Source: Medicago truncatula | Taxonomy: Eukaryota; Streptophyta; Magnoliopsida; Fabales; Fabaceae | DNA: 64,000 nucleotides | Assembly (NCBI RefSeq): GCF_003473485.1 | Contig: NC_053044.1 | Coordinates: 52,244,091-52,308,090 of the forward strand | Direction of reading: 5' to 3' | Part shown: positions 24,898 to 36,368 of the stretch, one piece after another | Position numbering within the stretch: the first letter of the stretch is position 1 | How the letters are laid out: each line of letters opens with the position of its first letter | Program-made: the position numbers and the translations under genes | Notes under the pieces: model-generated | What the model saw: the letters and a program-made list of their open reading frames with translations, nothing else | Databases searched by the model: none | Told to the model about the DNA's origin: nothing

Positions 24898-26376
24898 CTA
24901 GGATGCAGGAGGTTCTTCCAACCACTTTGCACGAAAGCCTGTTCCTTGACAATTAGAGCAACAAGTTGATCCCTGAAGAGTGAATAACAAATTAACCACA
25001 GAGTAAGCCTTTTGTTAATTACTCTATGCTGAGTGTACACTGAAGAATAATATTAGGCAGGGAAATTGTATAGGTGAACTGAATTCAGATTAATCATTCC
25101 TCATAATTGTACCTGTCCACTGCAAATAATACAACTAGTGTTTCTGGATGGAACTTCACAAAGCATGTTGTCACCAAGAACAAAAAAACCAGTACCCCCA
25201 CACCATTTGCATTCAATATGCCCTTTTGAGCTGCAAGATGAACACACAACTGGCCTTGGTTGCTGCAAGTATCATACAGGTAGGAGAAATCAGGGACCAG
25301 CAGATAATTATCAAAATGTATCAAATTTTAAATCTAAACTACTCTGTTAAGCTGCACTCAACTATAGAACATGAATAATTAAGAGATAAATTTTAAATTT
25401 TGATATACAGCTTTATTCATTCGTCCACAACATCAGTTAATATGTTGCCAGTTACAGGGATAGAGGGTTTGTTTGGATAGGCTTATTTTAACATTTCTAT
25501 TTGCATAACCACTTGTGGGACTGTTTGAAAGATCTTATGGAAACAACTTGCGATGTGTCCATAAGCTCTCTAAAATAATTTATGAAAACAGCTAATAGCT
25601 TATATTAAAATAGTTTAAATTTATTTTTAATTTTTGTTATAGGAATAGGTTACACATAAGCACTTATTTATGGTATATCAAGTGAGTAAGAGTCTCACAT
25701 TGGATGGAAAAATGGATGTTGAAATTTTTTTAAATGAGAAATGAGAGGACCCATAAACCTAATGCAATAAGGGTCCATTTGGATTGACTTATTTAGAGCT
25801 TATGCAAATAAAGAAGCATTACTGTATTATTTTGTTAAGGTAGTTTAAGAATAAACAACTTATGAATATACAATTTTCGTTGGTAAGATCTTATAAATTA
25901 ACTTAAAAGCTTATTTATTTGCATAAGCTCAATCCAAACAGGCCCTAAGGTTTAAGCTTAAACGTATACCACATGTAAACTATACTGCAGTAAAAGGCTT
26001 GTTTAGGCCCAACCATAACACAACAAACCATGGACAAGTGAAAACCCTAAAAAAGGAACCTTCAAAACGGATAATTGATGGCATAACGGTAGCAGAAACA
26101 GAAAACTGGAAATAAATTGAACAGGAACAAAAACATAAAATTGGAGTTGAAGATTTGATTTGGAACCTGAGAGATTAACCAGGCTTGTTCCATGCGCTTA
26201 GTAAAATCGGAAGACGAAGAGGAGGAGTCAAACATGGAAACCCTAACGCATAAGCGAGAAATTCGATTGGTTACGAAACTTCTATTGCCGCAAAAGACGA
26301 CTGCAATTGGAGGCGTTGATTTAGGAATGAGCGCAGAGGCACAACAAGAAGAAGCACACGCAGAGCCAGCCATCAT
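24898..26376 (-). CDS. DnaJ-type cysteine-rich zinc-finger protein without J domain, three exons
   Basis: Exons 26376-26167, 25262-25113 and 24972-24898 all join in phase 0 and give 144 residues. The second Met (26373) is an equally possible start. Residues 1-65 are Ser/Arg-rich with hydrophobic patches, which suggests an organelle transit peptide. The rest has four CxxC pairs (CSSC, CKWC, CIIC, CSNC), two of them in the CxWCGGTGF and CSNCQGTGF form, as in the DnaJ/Hsp40 zinc-binding domain. No J domain is present. Such short proteins (BSD2-like) act as plastid chaperone-like factors in other plants, but the function of this one is not known. I recall a 144-residue Arabidopsis relative at At2g24860, in the syntenic block. 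Intron 1 (25263-26166) hosts a Tourist-like MITE. Confidence 0.85.
25771..25945. mobile_element. PIF/Harbinger (Tourist-like) MITE inside an intron
   Basis: The left end GGGTCCATTTGGATTGA is inversely matched by TCAATCCAAACAGGCCC at the right. TAA flanks both ends (25768-25770 and 25946-25948), the usual 3-bp target of this superfamily. It lies in intron 1 of the DnaJ-type gene. A related, less complete stretch starts near 25470. Confidence 0.75.
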
Positions 26377-27923
26377 GAAGATTCAAGCTTCAATAATCAA
26401 GATGTGGTGAACGATGATGATGATTCTTCTTCACGTCAAAGGGAAACGCTTTCGCCGCAGAAGATATTGACAATATCACACAGTTTTCGCTTTGTCCCCG
26501 CTGTTTCTATTTGTGTCTGTAAAAGTGTCGCATTTTTGCTCACGGAATCCAAAACCAATTTTGCTAAGGAAGTGAATACCCAATTTGCCCCCAAAAGTTG
26601 TATAACTAACTCAAAGGTAATTCTTAGAAGGGAAAGTATAGATAGACACACTTTTATTTATACACCCTTCCCACCACTTCTGATTTGGCAAATTTTTATT
26701 GGTCCAATAAAAGCAATAATAAAAACAAAACAAAAAAAAAAACAATAAGTTGAGTTTCTCTCTCCACGACTTACCTTCTCCCCCTCATCTCCTCTGTTCA
26801 CCTTCACCATGTTCCTTAAATTTTTTGTTTCTGATAGAAACACAATTTAGATCTTAAATTATTGTGAAAAGATGCATCTCGGCACTCATTTTGCAGCATA
26901 TACCCAACTTAACAAGGATAAATAAATATGAAACGATTAGTGGGATGAAAATTTGATACAATTTGACAAAATCAAATTGATATAATTTTAGGCACAATTT
27001 TTGTTCTGGACTTAAAAATTTAACTGTTAATTCCTCACCACCCTAGAAACTACAATGATGAACATGTTGCTGTTGAAAGTCTCCTAAGTTAGAGAGAGAA
27101 AATGCAGAGAAAAGAGGAGGAATACGCATCCGTGTATGTTGGGATTAAGGAAAGGAAATAACAAGGGCCGCTGGATAATTTGAATGACTGTAGGAAATAA
27201 CAAGGTTTGATCATCGTCGCCGTAATCTTTGTTCCACCATCACAGGTCATCTTCCGTTCTCGGCGGCGACGGGATCTGTGTGTAGAGGTTGCGAGGGTGG
27301 ATGACGTGGCGGCGATGAGGGATTGCCGGAGGTTGGTGTGACCAGAGAAAAGGGAGGACATCATATCTGAGTTGTTTGCGGTGGCTTAGAGATCGGAAGG
27401 AAGAGGGAGGTGGGTGGGGGTTGTGGCCGACGGTGGTGAGGAAAAGAGGGAGAAGAGATGGTGAAGGAAAGAGACGGAAGAGAGAGAGTGAAAGACAAAA
27501 ATGCTGGTTTTTTTGTATGTGGGGACCACGTGACAAATGTCACAATTGTATGTGGTGGTATATGTGTGTATGCCACCTTAGGTTGTATCTGTATCACTGC
27601 TCTTCTTAGAAATGGGTCAATTTATAGAAAACTTGGTAAAATAAATGATAGTGTTAAAGTAACCTCTTTGGATTTTATTTAGAAAAAAATTGAAACACCT
27701 TTTATGTATTATGAATGGTTTTTGAACCTCCTTTGTTGTCTTTTATTTTCCAAACTAATTTTTGTGTTTTATTGGATCGAATATTTATTGTACTTCTTCT
27801 TGTTTGAAGGATCAAATACTATTTATACGTCTCTCTCATTCTATAAATAAAATCATTTTGCAGTTTAAAAAGATCATACATATAATTTATTATATATATA
27901 TATATAGCATAAATTATTTAAAT
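26377..27923. other. intergenic stretch with a GC-richer purine/pyrimidine-biased part
   Basis: At 27230-27500 the plus strand is strongly G/A-rich and opens several overlapping frames on both strands, a composition effect rather than a gene. A CCACGTGAC G-box occurs near 27526. No transcription unit is supported. Confidence 0.45.
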
Positions 27924-29387
27924 TTAAGTTGTAACATTCAAATATTTCATGAAATGAGGTTCAGTGTAGTTGGCAGCAGCAAAGGCAGCAGCAGGAGGTG
28001 TGTTCCCCGGACATCCACGAACTTGACAGGGAGCACCGTTCACCATTTCACAAACACATGTTTCGTATAACATTGGACTAGCGGCATGACGACAATAGTA
28101 GTTGACTTGACCTATGCCAATATAACATGGATGACAAGTTTGCATGCATTTTACTTTATCCGGGCAACCACCTCCAATCCTGCTTAGCTCGCATGATTTC
28201 CCCTCAGACATTACTGTAAAATTAGCACAATTTGTAAAATTTTCTTTGGGCAAAATTATTAAGGGTACAAAGGACAGAACCAAGTATGCATGAACCATAT
28301 GTATATGAAACAGGTTTCGCCACCCTAAATTAAACAATAAACATACTTGACCCACTTTCTTTTTAGAACCTGCACACAATTTGTAATTTGGTTCTCGAGT
28401 AATATTTTGTAATCGCACTAACTTCGCAACATGCTATTTCATACTTAATATTAATATTTTTTCTGGAATACTTCTTAACAATAAGTATTTAACTTGCTGC
28501 GGTTTTTAGAAAAATGTAAAATATAACTAGAAGAAAAAAAAATCCTCAAATTTAAACATAACTCCTATGTCACAATGTGATTTCTCATAGAAAGATACTC
28601 ACTTGGGGGTGGTTTATATTATGACGGAACGGAAGAGTTTAGGTTGTAGATTTTTCGTTTAGTTTGGTAATCCATTGAATTCTTAAATCTTTGCTATTAA
28701 TAAGATTATTTTGCTTATAAAGAAAAAATAACTCTTCTTAGAGAAATCGTATAACAAATTAAAAAGCATCATATGTCACCTCATAGCATGACATTGTGTC
28801 ATTTTCATACGCCGTAATTGCACTCTTACCATCTTTATTACAACAGAAATCACCCTATTGATTGTGTTTTCGCCCCTCTATTGGTATATATGCCTAAGTA
28901 AAAAAAATTATGCATAGAAATATACATCCCGTAGAGGATATAAGAGAAACACAATTTATCTTAGAGTTTGGTAGCTCAACTGATTTTGGTTAAAGGATTA
29001 AAAGTGCTGAAGACTTATGATGATTTTTGGCTCTAAACTGGCGGTTTTTGGTCTTAAAAGTGACCCATTTCTAAGAAATAATTTATAATAAATGATCACA
29101 CCTCCTGGCTCAATCAAAATATTTGGGCAATAATTTACCACTTTTGGATCAAAATGATCACTATATTTTGAGGGGAAAATGCGAGTTTGAACCAAAATTA
29201 TAATAAATATGATATTTGAGACTAAAAAAAATTGATTCATAATATTTATTTTCTCCATTTATAACATTCACATTCAATATATTACGTAGAGGAAACTAGA
29301 TAAGAGCAAAAGATAGTGACAGAAAAAAATACCTGTAGAGAATATAAGAAGGCCGATGACTATAGTAGCTGGTAGTGATTGAGCCAT
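27924..29387 (-). CDS. secreted cysteine-rich defensin-like peptide, two exons
   Basis: Exons 29387-29333 and 28213-27924 join in frame to 114 residues. Exon 1 encodes most of a signal peptide (MAQSLPATIVIGLLIFSTVM), and the 1.1-kb intron falls just before the cleavage region. This one-intron layout, signal peptide in exon 1 and mature peptide in exon 2, is typical of plant DEFL/cysteine-rich peptides. The mature part has ten cysteines: KSC, GGC, VKC, QTC, HPC, YYC, ETC, VC, APC and RGC, with a CxC near the end as in defensin-like folds. After the last Cys an Ala/Pro-rich tail of about 30 residues follows, which is unusual. Possible roles are defence or cell-cell signalling, and which applies cannot be told from sequence. 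A TATA-like element lies about 55 bp upstream of the ATG. Confidence 0.8.
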
Positions 29388-29438
29388 TTGTTCTTCTAAA
29401 AATGTGATTTGTGTATATTGACCTGTACTTGGCTCTGG

Positions 29439-29447
29439 TTTTTTATA
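29439..29447 (-). promoter_or_regulatory. TATA box of the defensin-like gene
   Basis: TATAAAAAA on the minus strand, about 55 bp upstream of the ATG at 29387. The spacing suits a short leader. Confidence 0.5.
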
Positions 29448-29494
29448 TTCAACGAAAATTACAATGTCTAGTTAATTATAAAAATATGTAAATA

Positions 29495-29688
29495 CTCCTC
29501 CGTTTCAAAATACATGTTTCATCAAAAATAACAAAATTTATTTGGTTTATTGGATACCGTAATTTCTCCAAAATAAACATGTATTATTGACAAAACAATA
29601 ATTAATGTTGCATTGAAACTTGAAAGTGACAAGTATTGTGAAACAAAATTATTTTTTAAAATGGACAAGTATTATGAAACGGAGGAAG
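29495..29688. mobile_element. Stowaway-like (Tc1/mariner) MITE
   Basis: The ends are CTCCTCCGTTTCAAAATA and a matching inverted ATTATGAAACGGAGGAAG, flanked by TA on both sides (29493-29494 and 29689-29690). The CTCC..CCGT terminus and TA target are the family signature. It sits just upstream of the defensin-like gene promoter. Confidence 0.8.
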
Positions 29689-29690
29689 TA

Positions 29691-31560
29691 TTTTTATTTT
29701 AGTATGTATTCGTTTGTACTTATTTAGCAATTAATCTTATTGATTGAGACATTATTGTGTTATGATTTGGTCAAGTCTTCTTAGTCAATATACTAACAAT
29801 TTCTTTCAATCTTAATTATAAGCAACATTTTTTTTTTAGCTTTATTGAACAACTGATTTATTTATTTGTAACAAAAAAAAATGATTTATTTAACTTCTAC
29901 TATAAATCAAATATATTAATTATTTTAAAAAAAAATTGTTTATAATTGAGAGTGAAGGGATATATTTCTATATCTATATCTATATTACTATATAAATGTG
30001 AATGATTTTATTTTTTTTCTTCAAATTAATCTCTCATTTTTGTATGTTATATTGGTAGGATAATGTATTATTACATGCAAGGGTTGATGTTCGAACCTCG
30101 AACACTTCACTTATTCACCTTATAAGGTGAATTTTAACCACTAGGCTACCTGACAACAAAAAAAACAAGACAACCAGACAACAAGTTGTGTGTTGCTAGA
30201 ACTTTTTGGACTGCAAAATAAATTTTGGTAAACACAACATTTATAGACTTAAAAATATGACATTGTTATGAATTACCATTTAAACTCTATGTAAAAGATT
30301 AATAACTTATGACGCTAGGAAGTCAAAAGTGTAAATGCAAAAATATTATGTGATTCGACAATAATTGAGATTATCAAACCTGCTATAATAGTATAATATT
30401 AAACGTGCCTTAACGTTATGCATTAAAGGGACCGATTCTAAAATTCATAAATTTTTAAATAATACATTAATAAAACAAAATGATTTTTTTTAGGAGTTGA
30501 TCGCAAAGTAAAACAAACGATGATTTCCTGCTAAATAAATTGGTACATGTTGTATTTGTGTGAGTTTAGTTCACTTAATATGAATATTGCATATTATATT
30601 GAGGTATTTGTTTTAGAACATCAAACATCCTCTTATCCACATTTAAAATGTGTGAGCTCTAACCGTTAAACTACTTGATAAAAAAATTTGATACATGTTA
30701 TGTATTACCCCAAAAAAAACCTTTACGTGTATCTTGACATGTAAAAAAAAAATCGGTTACAATAAATCAAAAATCATCAGTCTTGCACATAAGTGCAAAA
30801 CTTGTATTTGCAAAACGTCATGTTCGCTAACAAAAAAATTTGACGGAGGGGATAAATTAATTAACGTTGTGCATTTTCAGAGGTGTAATTGAATTTTTGT
30901 TAATTTCAAAGGGTAATTGACGAAATTTATAATTTCAGGGGATAATTGCTTTTTTTTTTTTTTTTTTTAAGGAGATAGATGCTTTCATATCATTTATTTA
31001 TTGACCAAATTTCGTATGGTCTAAAATATTTTAACTTCTGGTTAAATATTTATTTACCATATGATTTCTTTTTCTTTTCTCTCCCAAACTCTTGTTGTCG
31101 GTACTTTTATTCTTCTCGATCTACTAAAGTATGATGATTTAGAGTCAATTTTAACCCAAAAGTATGCCTTTATCTTTTTTTTTATATACATATAAATGAG
31201 TGATTTTCACATATTTTTTATCTTATTTCGTTTGTTGTTGTGATTTTGTCAACTTAGCACATTGTTGTTTGTTTTGATTTCCCGTCTATATGCAATGTGT
31301 TTTTATTTTTCGTCGTATAGTGCAGTGTTTATTTGATTAAGGTTGAAAGATTAACTTTGATTAAGTGCAGAACCAAATCACCAATCAATGACTTTGATGT
31401 CGTCGATTGCAGATCTGAAGACATGAGTATTCAGGAAACTTGAATATAATTCTATTATTAGGCATATGTATTTTCTCATTTTATGTTATTAATGCAGATG
31501 TTGTGAATCTATTTGCAGATTCATCCCTTTTGTTTTCATCGACTTTAAACTTGTATTGTA
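29691..31560. other. gene-free AT-rich stretch
   Basis: It contains one SINE-like element (30035-30157) and a second SINE-head-like fragment near 30640-30690. Otherwise homopolymer runs and no supported gene. Confidence 0.5.
30035..30157 (-). mobile_element. tRNA-derived SINE-like element
   Basis: On the minus strand GGTAGCCTAGTGGTTAAA resembles an A box and GAGGTTCGAACATC a B box. The body continues ACCCTTGCATGTAATA. No target duplications were resolved. Confidence 0.55.
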
Positions 31561-31564
31561 TCTT

Positions 31565-31780
31565 TTTTTAGGCAAAAGGAAAATAATATTAATTAAAAAG
31601 AAAGAAATGCAGGGACTGGTGGCATTAGACCTGAATTAGGTACAACCCAAGCAGAATACATCGATAAAACGAACCATGTGGACAACCCTAATATATCATC
31701 ACGGACGCAACCCAGCAAACTCGCGTACAGACGCGAAACCAAGTTACAAAATATCATCACCAGCTTTTAATACTGAAAAT
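31565..31780 (-). mobile_element. possible LINE-like 3' tail
   Basis: A T-run followed by AGGCAAAAGGAAAATAATA at the left edge looks like the poly(A) end of a minus-strand retroposon. There is no coding remnant and no target duplication. Confidence 0.35.
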
Positions 31781-32014
31781 ATTTTGAGACATTATGAAAA
31801 TCAATGATATGACAAGTCACCTTTACATTATTAGATCTCCAATCTATCTAAACATCAACTGATCTAGGGCATAACATGAGACAATAGACAATGATCTCAC
31901 ATCGATCAATGACACGTTGGAAAAAGGCGTTGCTCACACTTTTTAAATCAAATAATCATTTTCGGATTGCACGTCGGAGAAAGCATTAATTATAGAATTA
32001 AACCAAAGCTTATA

Positions 32015-32640
32015 TTTTTTTTTTGATGAAAGGGAGGGCCGAAGCCCGGAAAAAGAAATTACATCTTAATCAAGTGCGGAAAAGTAACCCCCGCTTGATC
32101 AGCAGCTAACAAATGGTTAATTTGAGTCGGACACGACTCATAAAACATCATCTCATTCCCCATGATACATCCAATATTAGCTAACGCATCAGCGCACCTA
32201 TTTGCTTCACGATACGAGTGTTTAACCTTCACTTCCCATTCCATTTGAAGAAGTTTTCTAATTTTTTGAACAAGACTCCTACCACTCGCATTGCTTTCCC
32301 CCCCACTCGTAATAATATTCACAACCACCAAAGAATCCATATTTAATTCTACTGCAGTGAACCCTGTACGTTTTGCACACCGGAGACCTTCCAAAACTCC
32401 CCATAGCTCTGCAATAAAAGCATCACTCTTCCCTAAAAATTTGGAGAACCCCGCTAACCACTCGCCTTCCGAACCTCTGATAAGTCCTCCACACCCCGCG
32501 ATACTACCATCCTTACAAGCTCCGTCAGTATTGATCTTGACCCATCCAATCGCTGGTTCCTTCCATCCCACTTCCTCTAAATGTCTTGGCTGAGATGTCA
32601 CAGACTTTGCTATAGCATTGTGATAGTAGATTGCATACAA
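32015..32640 (-). mobile_element. LINE 3' end with an uninterrupted RNase H domain
   Basis: A 193-residue open frame (32640-32059) is followed by a poly(T)/poly(A) run at about 32015-32026, so this is the 3' end of a minus-strand LINE. The frame carries a plant RNase H domain with all four acidic catalytic residues: D39 (NTDGA), E78 (AELWG), D102 (NMDSL) and D151 (RCADALA). No endonuclease or reverse transcriptase is found upstream, so the copy is 5'-truncated. The lack of stops means a recent insertion or, less likely, a retained stand-alone RNase H gene. No target duplication was found. Confidence 0.8.
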
Positions 32641-34446
32641 TTAGTCATATAATTGATAATATATTGAAATCCTATCTACCTTCATCTAATCCCAAACACA
32701 GAGAGATTGGTTACCCACGAGTGAGGTAACAAGTAGAGAGAAGAAGAATAACGAAGGAGGAACATCAAAAAGCTTGAATCCAAGCTCTAATAAACTCCAA
32801 CAGTGATACACAACTTCTCACACTCTATGCCTCCCTATCCCTCTAAAATGAGACTTAGCTATCAAAAATATATCTAAAATTCTAATTACAATCTTATTTA
32901 TATAAGTACAAAAAGTGCAGGTTCGCTCTTGAGGTTTTTTCAAGTGGGGGAAAAAGCATAGCTGATCTCCAAAAGTTATTAAACCGCCTTACTTTGCGGA
33001 ACGAAGTGTTGCTTGCTCAACGAGTGTGTTGTAGCCTTTCTCCCTATAACTCTTTGGAATTGCTCGCCTAGCAAAGGTCCTCGCCCATAAATCCTTAAAA
33101 CTCTCTATCTTGACTCGTCTTCATCTCGCATGAGCTCGCCCAACAAAATTACTTGTGTCCATATTCTTTGTTTTATTGTAACCATGTCTCGAACCTACAA
33201 AACTAATGGAAGATAATTGGGGATGGTGTTATATATCTTACTTGTTAAACAAGTCAATACGTGTTAATGAAAATAACATGATTTTGACACTTGTCAATGG
33301 TGAGTGTTTGTCAATATGTTTCTTATTTGATGCAGAAGATGCAACAAGATTGATAGAAGGTGTATCCATTTTGTGAAAATGCTCAAGTCAAACTTTATGG
33401 CATAATAAAAGAGTCTTGACTTCTTCAATGTTGACAAGTCCAAATAACTTATTAACGAGATCAAATTCATATTATTGAGGTAATCCCTAAAATCATCAAT
33501 ACTCTTGGAAGATGAGACAATTCGCCAATTATTGGATTGAGTCAACAATAGTTTGAATTTTGAGAAGAAACTATCAAATAATACAATTTTCGAGCTTTTG
33601 TTGCAGAATTGAGATCGAAGTAAACACAACTTTGCATTAACATGAGTTTGAAAGTAACAAGGGTCTTATCCCAAAAAAATTTCGTTTTCCCTCTCTAATT
33701 TTCCTTGGCGTGTGTTTGGATAAGGTAATTGGAAAATTTTAAAGAATTTAGAATTTTAGGCAATTTAAATGATTCAATTAAATTATTTTCATTTATCAAT
33801 ACTCTTGTTTGGATGAAGCAATAAAAAAAATTATTGTCATCATTTTAGGGCAATTTTTATAAATTTTCATTTTTGGGGCCAAATATGGAAATTGAAATTA
33901 GGGGTCAATTTGTAATTTTTAAAAATTTTGAGGGTCAAATTGTAATCTTTGAAAATTTTGAGGGGTCAAATTGCAATTTTTTGGAAATCTATCGGGGGTC
34001 AAATTGAAAATTTGAGGACCAAAATGTAAAATTTGAAAAATTATAACAATGAATAATTTTTAACTTTAAGATGTCATTTATTTCTTAAAAAAAAAACTTT
34101 TAGATGTCAGTTGAAATTCTTTAAATTTAACTTGAACAAAATATTTTATAAATTTTTATCATTTTAAAAATTCTTCAAATTATCTATGTATATATTATTT
34201 TTGTATGATACACAAAAAGAGTTTTTTTTTGAAGAAGATACACAAAAAGAGTTATGTGTGTATCCTAACTTTCATCCACAACTTGGTTATATATATTTTT
34301 TTTTTTCTTTCACCATATCAAATCTAAAATTGGTGCAAATGATAGTTGGTGATTGATTTAATTTTTTTGAAAAGAATTTGTGATTGATTTATGAAAAGTT
34401 TTTCTAAAGTGGATCAAAATTTTGGAAATAATAAAAAAAACAATAA
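32641..34446. other. unassigned repeat-rich stretch
   Basis: An open frame at 33629-33294 (-) weakly recalls a LINE endonuclease segment but lacks clear catalytic motifs. Around 33880-34020 a GGGTCAAATTG-type phrase is repeated several times in tandem. No gene is supported. Confidence 0.4.
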
Positions 34447-34455
34447 AGAAAGTTA

Positions 34456-34855
34456 GGAACTTCTACGGTACACTCATAAGATGAGGTGCACCATAAGATG
34501 AGGTGTACCGGTACTCTTGCATCTTAATTTTATAAATTAACGATCATTTTTTATGTAGTAAATAGTTATTTGTCAATATTTATATTTTATAGAACAATAT
34601 TTCATAAGAAAAAACATTATATTACTGTTTATAAGAATCATAATAACTTTTTTTTTACATATTATCGTAAAAAATAATAAATATTCTCAATTATGAGTAA
34701 TAAAAATAAAATAAAATAAAAAATTTAATCCGTTGACACTTTTGATGAATAAGATTTAGTTATTATAATTATAAATGATAAAAAAAATATTTTTTTTCAA
34801 AAAACAACTTATTTAACTATTAATTTAAAGAATGCGTGTACCATAGAATTTGCCA
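34456..34855. mobile_element. Mutator-like MITE, copy 2
   Basis: The termini GGAACTTCTACGGTACAC and GTGTACCATAGAATTTGCC match the family member at 4514-4898. AGAAAGTTA flanks both ends (34447-34455 and about 34856-34864). One more shared base on each side leaves the exact edge ambiguous by 1-2 bp. A short internal duplication of ATAAGATGAGGTG sits near the left end. Confidence 0.82.
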
Positions 34856-34879
34856 AGAAAGTTAGGTATGTAAAAGAAA

Positions 34880-35967
34880 GGCTTAATACATGTTTTGGTC
34901 CCTTAACTTATTTTCGAATTTTATTTTGATTCCCTAACTATAAAGTGTCTCAATTTGGTCCCTTATGTCTTCTGTCGTTACCTCATTTGGTACTCTCAGT
35001 TAGTTTGTTTTCAAAAATAGTTAACCCTTGTCCACATGTCATTTAAGATTGGTGATCAAGGGTTAGGTTTGAAAAGTACACAAGTATACAATGGGCTCAC
35101 AACATATAATCATTTCTATTTTTTTTTTATTTTCCTAAAAATATAAATTTGAAATCACTATCAATCTTCATCTTTTTTTATATTTTTAAAATAATTTGTA
35201 TCTAGATTTTTAAAAATTAAAATATTTTTTAGAATTTTGTAGAAAAAATCTGACCTTTTTTTTAAATTTCGTAAAAAAATTAATTTTTTTAAATTTTGAA
35301 AAAGATTTTATAAAATTCAGGAATAATTTTTTTTTCATATTTTATAAAAATCTGGATTTTTTTATATATTTTTCAAAATTAAAATATTTTCCAGAATTTT
35401 GTAGAAAAAATTAAAAAAAATCTTTTTTTTTTTCGAAAAAAAATATGACCTTTTTTATAACATTTTTAAATTCAGAATTCTGGATCTCTTAAATTAAAAT
35501 ATTTTCCAGAATTATGTGGAATTTTTTTTTTTCAAATTTTTAAATCTTCGAAAAAAATTTATAAAAATTTTGGAATATTTTTTTTTTCTAATTTTAAAAT
35601 TTGAATTTTTTTTTAGGAAAAAATTAGAAAAACCTTTTTTTTCGAAAAAAAAAATCTGACCTTTTTTAAAAATTTCGTAAAAAAAATTATTATTTTTTAT
35701 TTTGAAAATGATTTTATAAAAATTCTGAAAAAAAAAATCTGGAATATTTTTTTCTTTCAAAAAAATCAGGTGTTAATCATTCACAGGGCTACAATAAACC
35801 TACATGATCCAACGATTTCTATTTGAAAAATAGATCAAATAGTTAAAATATAACGGATAGAACTAAAAGAGGTAATTGCAAAAGACATAAGGGATCAATT
35901 TGACACACTTTATAGCTAGGGGACCAAAATAAAATCCGAAATAAGTTAACGGACCATGTATTAAGCC
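34880..35967. mobile_element. MULE-type foldback element next to the MAPR2 gene
   Basis: Perfect 13-bp ends, GGCTTAATACATG and CATGTATTAAGCC, extend to imperfect inverted arms of about 110 bp or more. A 9-bp duplication TAAAAGAAA flanks both ends (34871-34879 and 35968-35976). The middle (about 35110-35770) is a very AT-rich array of degenerate repeats around an AATATTTTCCAGAATTTTG-like motif. It has no coding capacity apart from a low-complexity Phe/Lys/Asn frame. Confidence 0.88.
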
Positions 35968-36065
35968 TAAAAGAAAAGCAGATAAAAGGATAGGGTTGAA
36001 ACGCGAAGTAGTGAAGTTTTGTGTGGTGTGAGATTCATTCCTTAGATCAAGAAGAAGAAGAAGAG

Positions 36066-36368
36066 ATGGAGATGACAGCACAACAACTGAGCGAATACAA
36101 CGGCACAGACCCATCGAAGCCCATCTACGTGGCGGTGAAGGGTCGCGTTTACGACGTCACCACCGGTAAATCCTTCTACGGTCCAGGTGGAGCCTACGCC
36201 ATGTTCGCCGGCAAAGACGCTAGCAGAGCACTTGCAAAGATGAGCAAGAACGAAGAAGATATCACCTCATCGCTCGATGGACTCACCGAGAAAGAGATCG
36301 GAGTTCTCAATGATTGGGAAACCAAGTTTGTAGCTAAGTACCCTGTTGTTGCCACCATCGTTAGTTAA
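36066..36368 (+). CDS. MAPR2: membrane-associated progesterone-binding (cytochrome b5-like) protein, single exon
   Basis: A 100-residue protein from the ATG at 36066 (MEMTAQQLSEYNGTDPSKPI). The frame stays open upstream to 36021, but without an ATG. It has the cytochrome-b5-like heme/steroid-binding fold of the MAPR family: PIYVAVKGRVYDVTTGKSFY, then YGPGGAYAMFAGKDASRALA, and the C-terminal LNDWETKFVAKYPVV. Length and sequence match, as I recall, Arabidopsis At2g24940 (100 aa), the soluble form without the N-terminal membrane anchor. MAPRs bind heme and steroids and modulate receptor or P450 activity. The exact role of this short form is uncertain. A MULE ends only about 90 bp upstream of the ATG, so the core promoter must lie in that gap or in the element. 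Confidence 0.93.
   Translation: MEMTAQQLSEYNGTDPSKPIYVAVKGRVYDVTTGKSFYGPGGAYAMFAGKDASRALAKMSKNEEDITSSLDGLTEKEIGVLNDWETKFVAKYPVVATIVS

Noticed and set aside
27230-27610. Overlapping open frames on both strands (up to about 98 codons) in a G/A-rich stretch
   Set aside because: They overlap in several frames, are low in complexity (Pro/Ser/His or Arg/Glu-rich) and match no domain. Base composition explains them.
33294-33629. 111-codon minus-strand frame with weak similarity to a LINE endonuclease segment
   Set aside because: No catalytic motif could be confirmed, and its Leu/Ser/Ile richness makes chance resemblance likely.
35512-35760. 82-codon Phe/Lys/Asn-rich frame on the minus strand
   Set aside because: It lies inside the AT-rich repeat array of a MULE and is low-complexity only.
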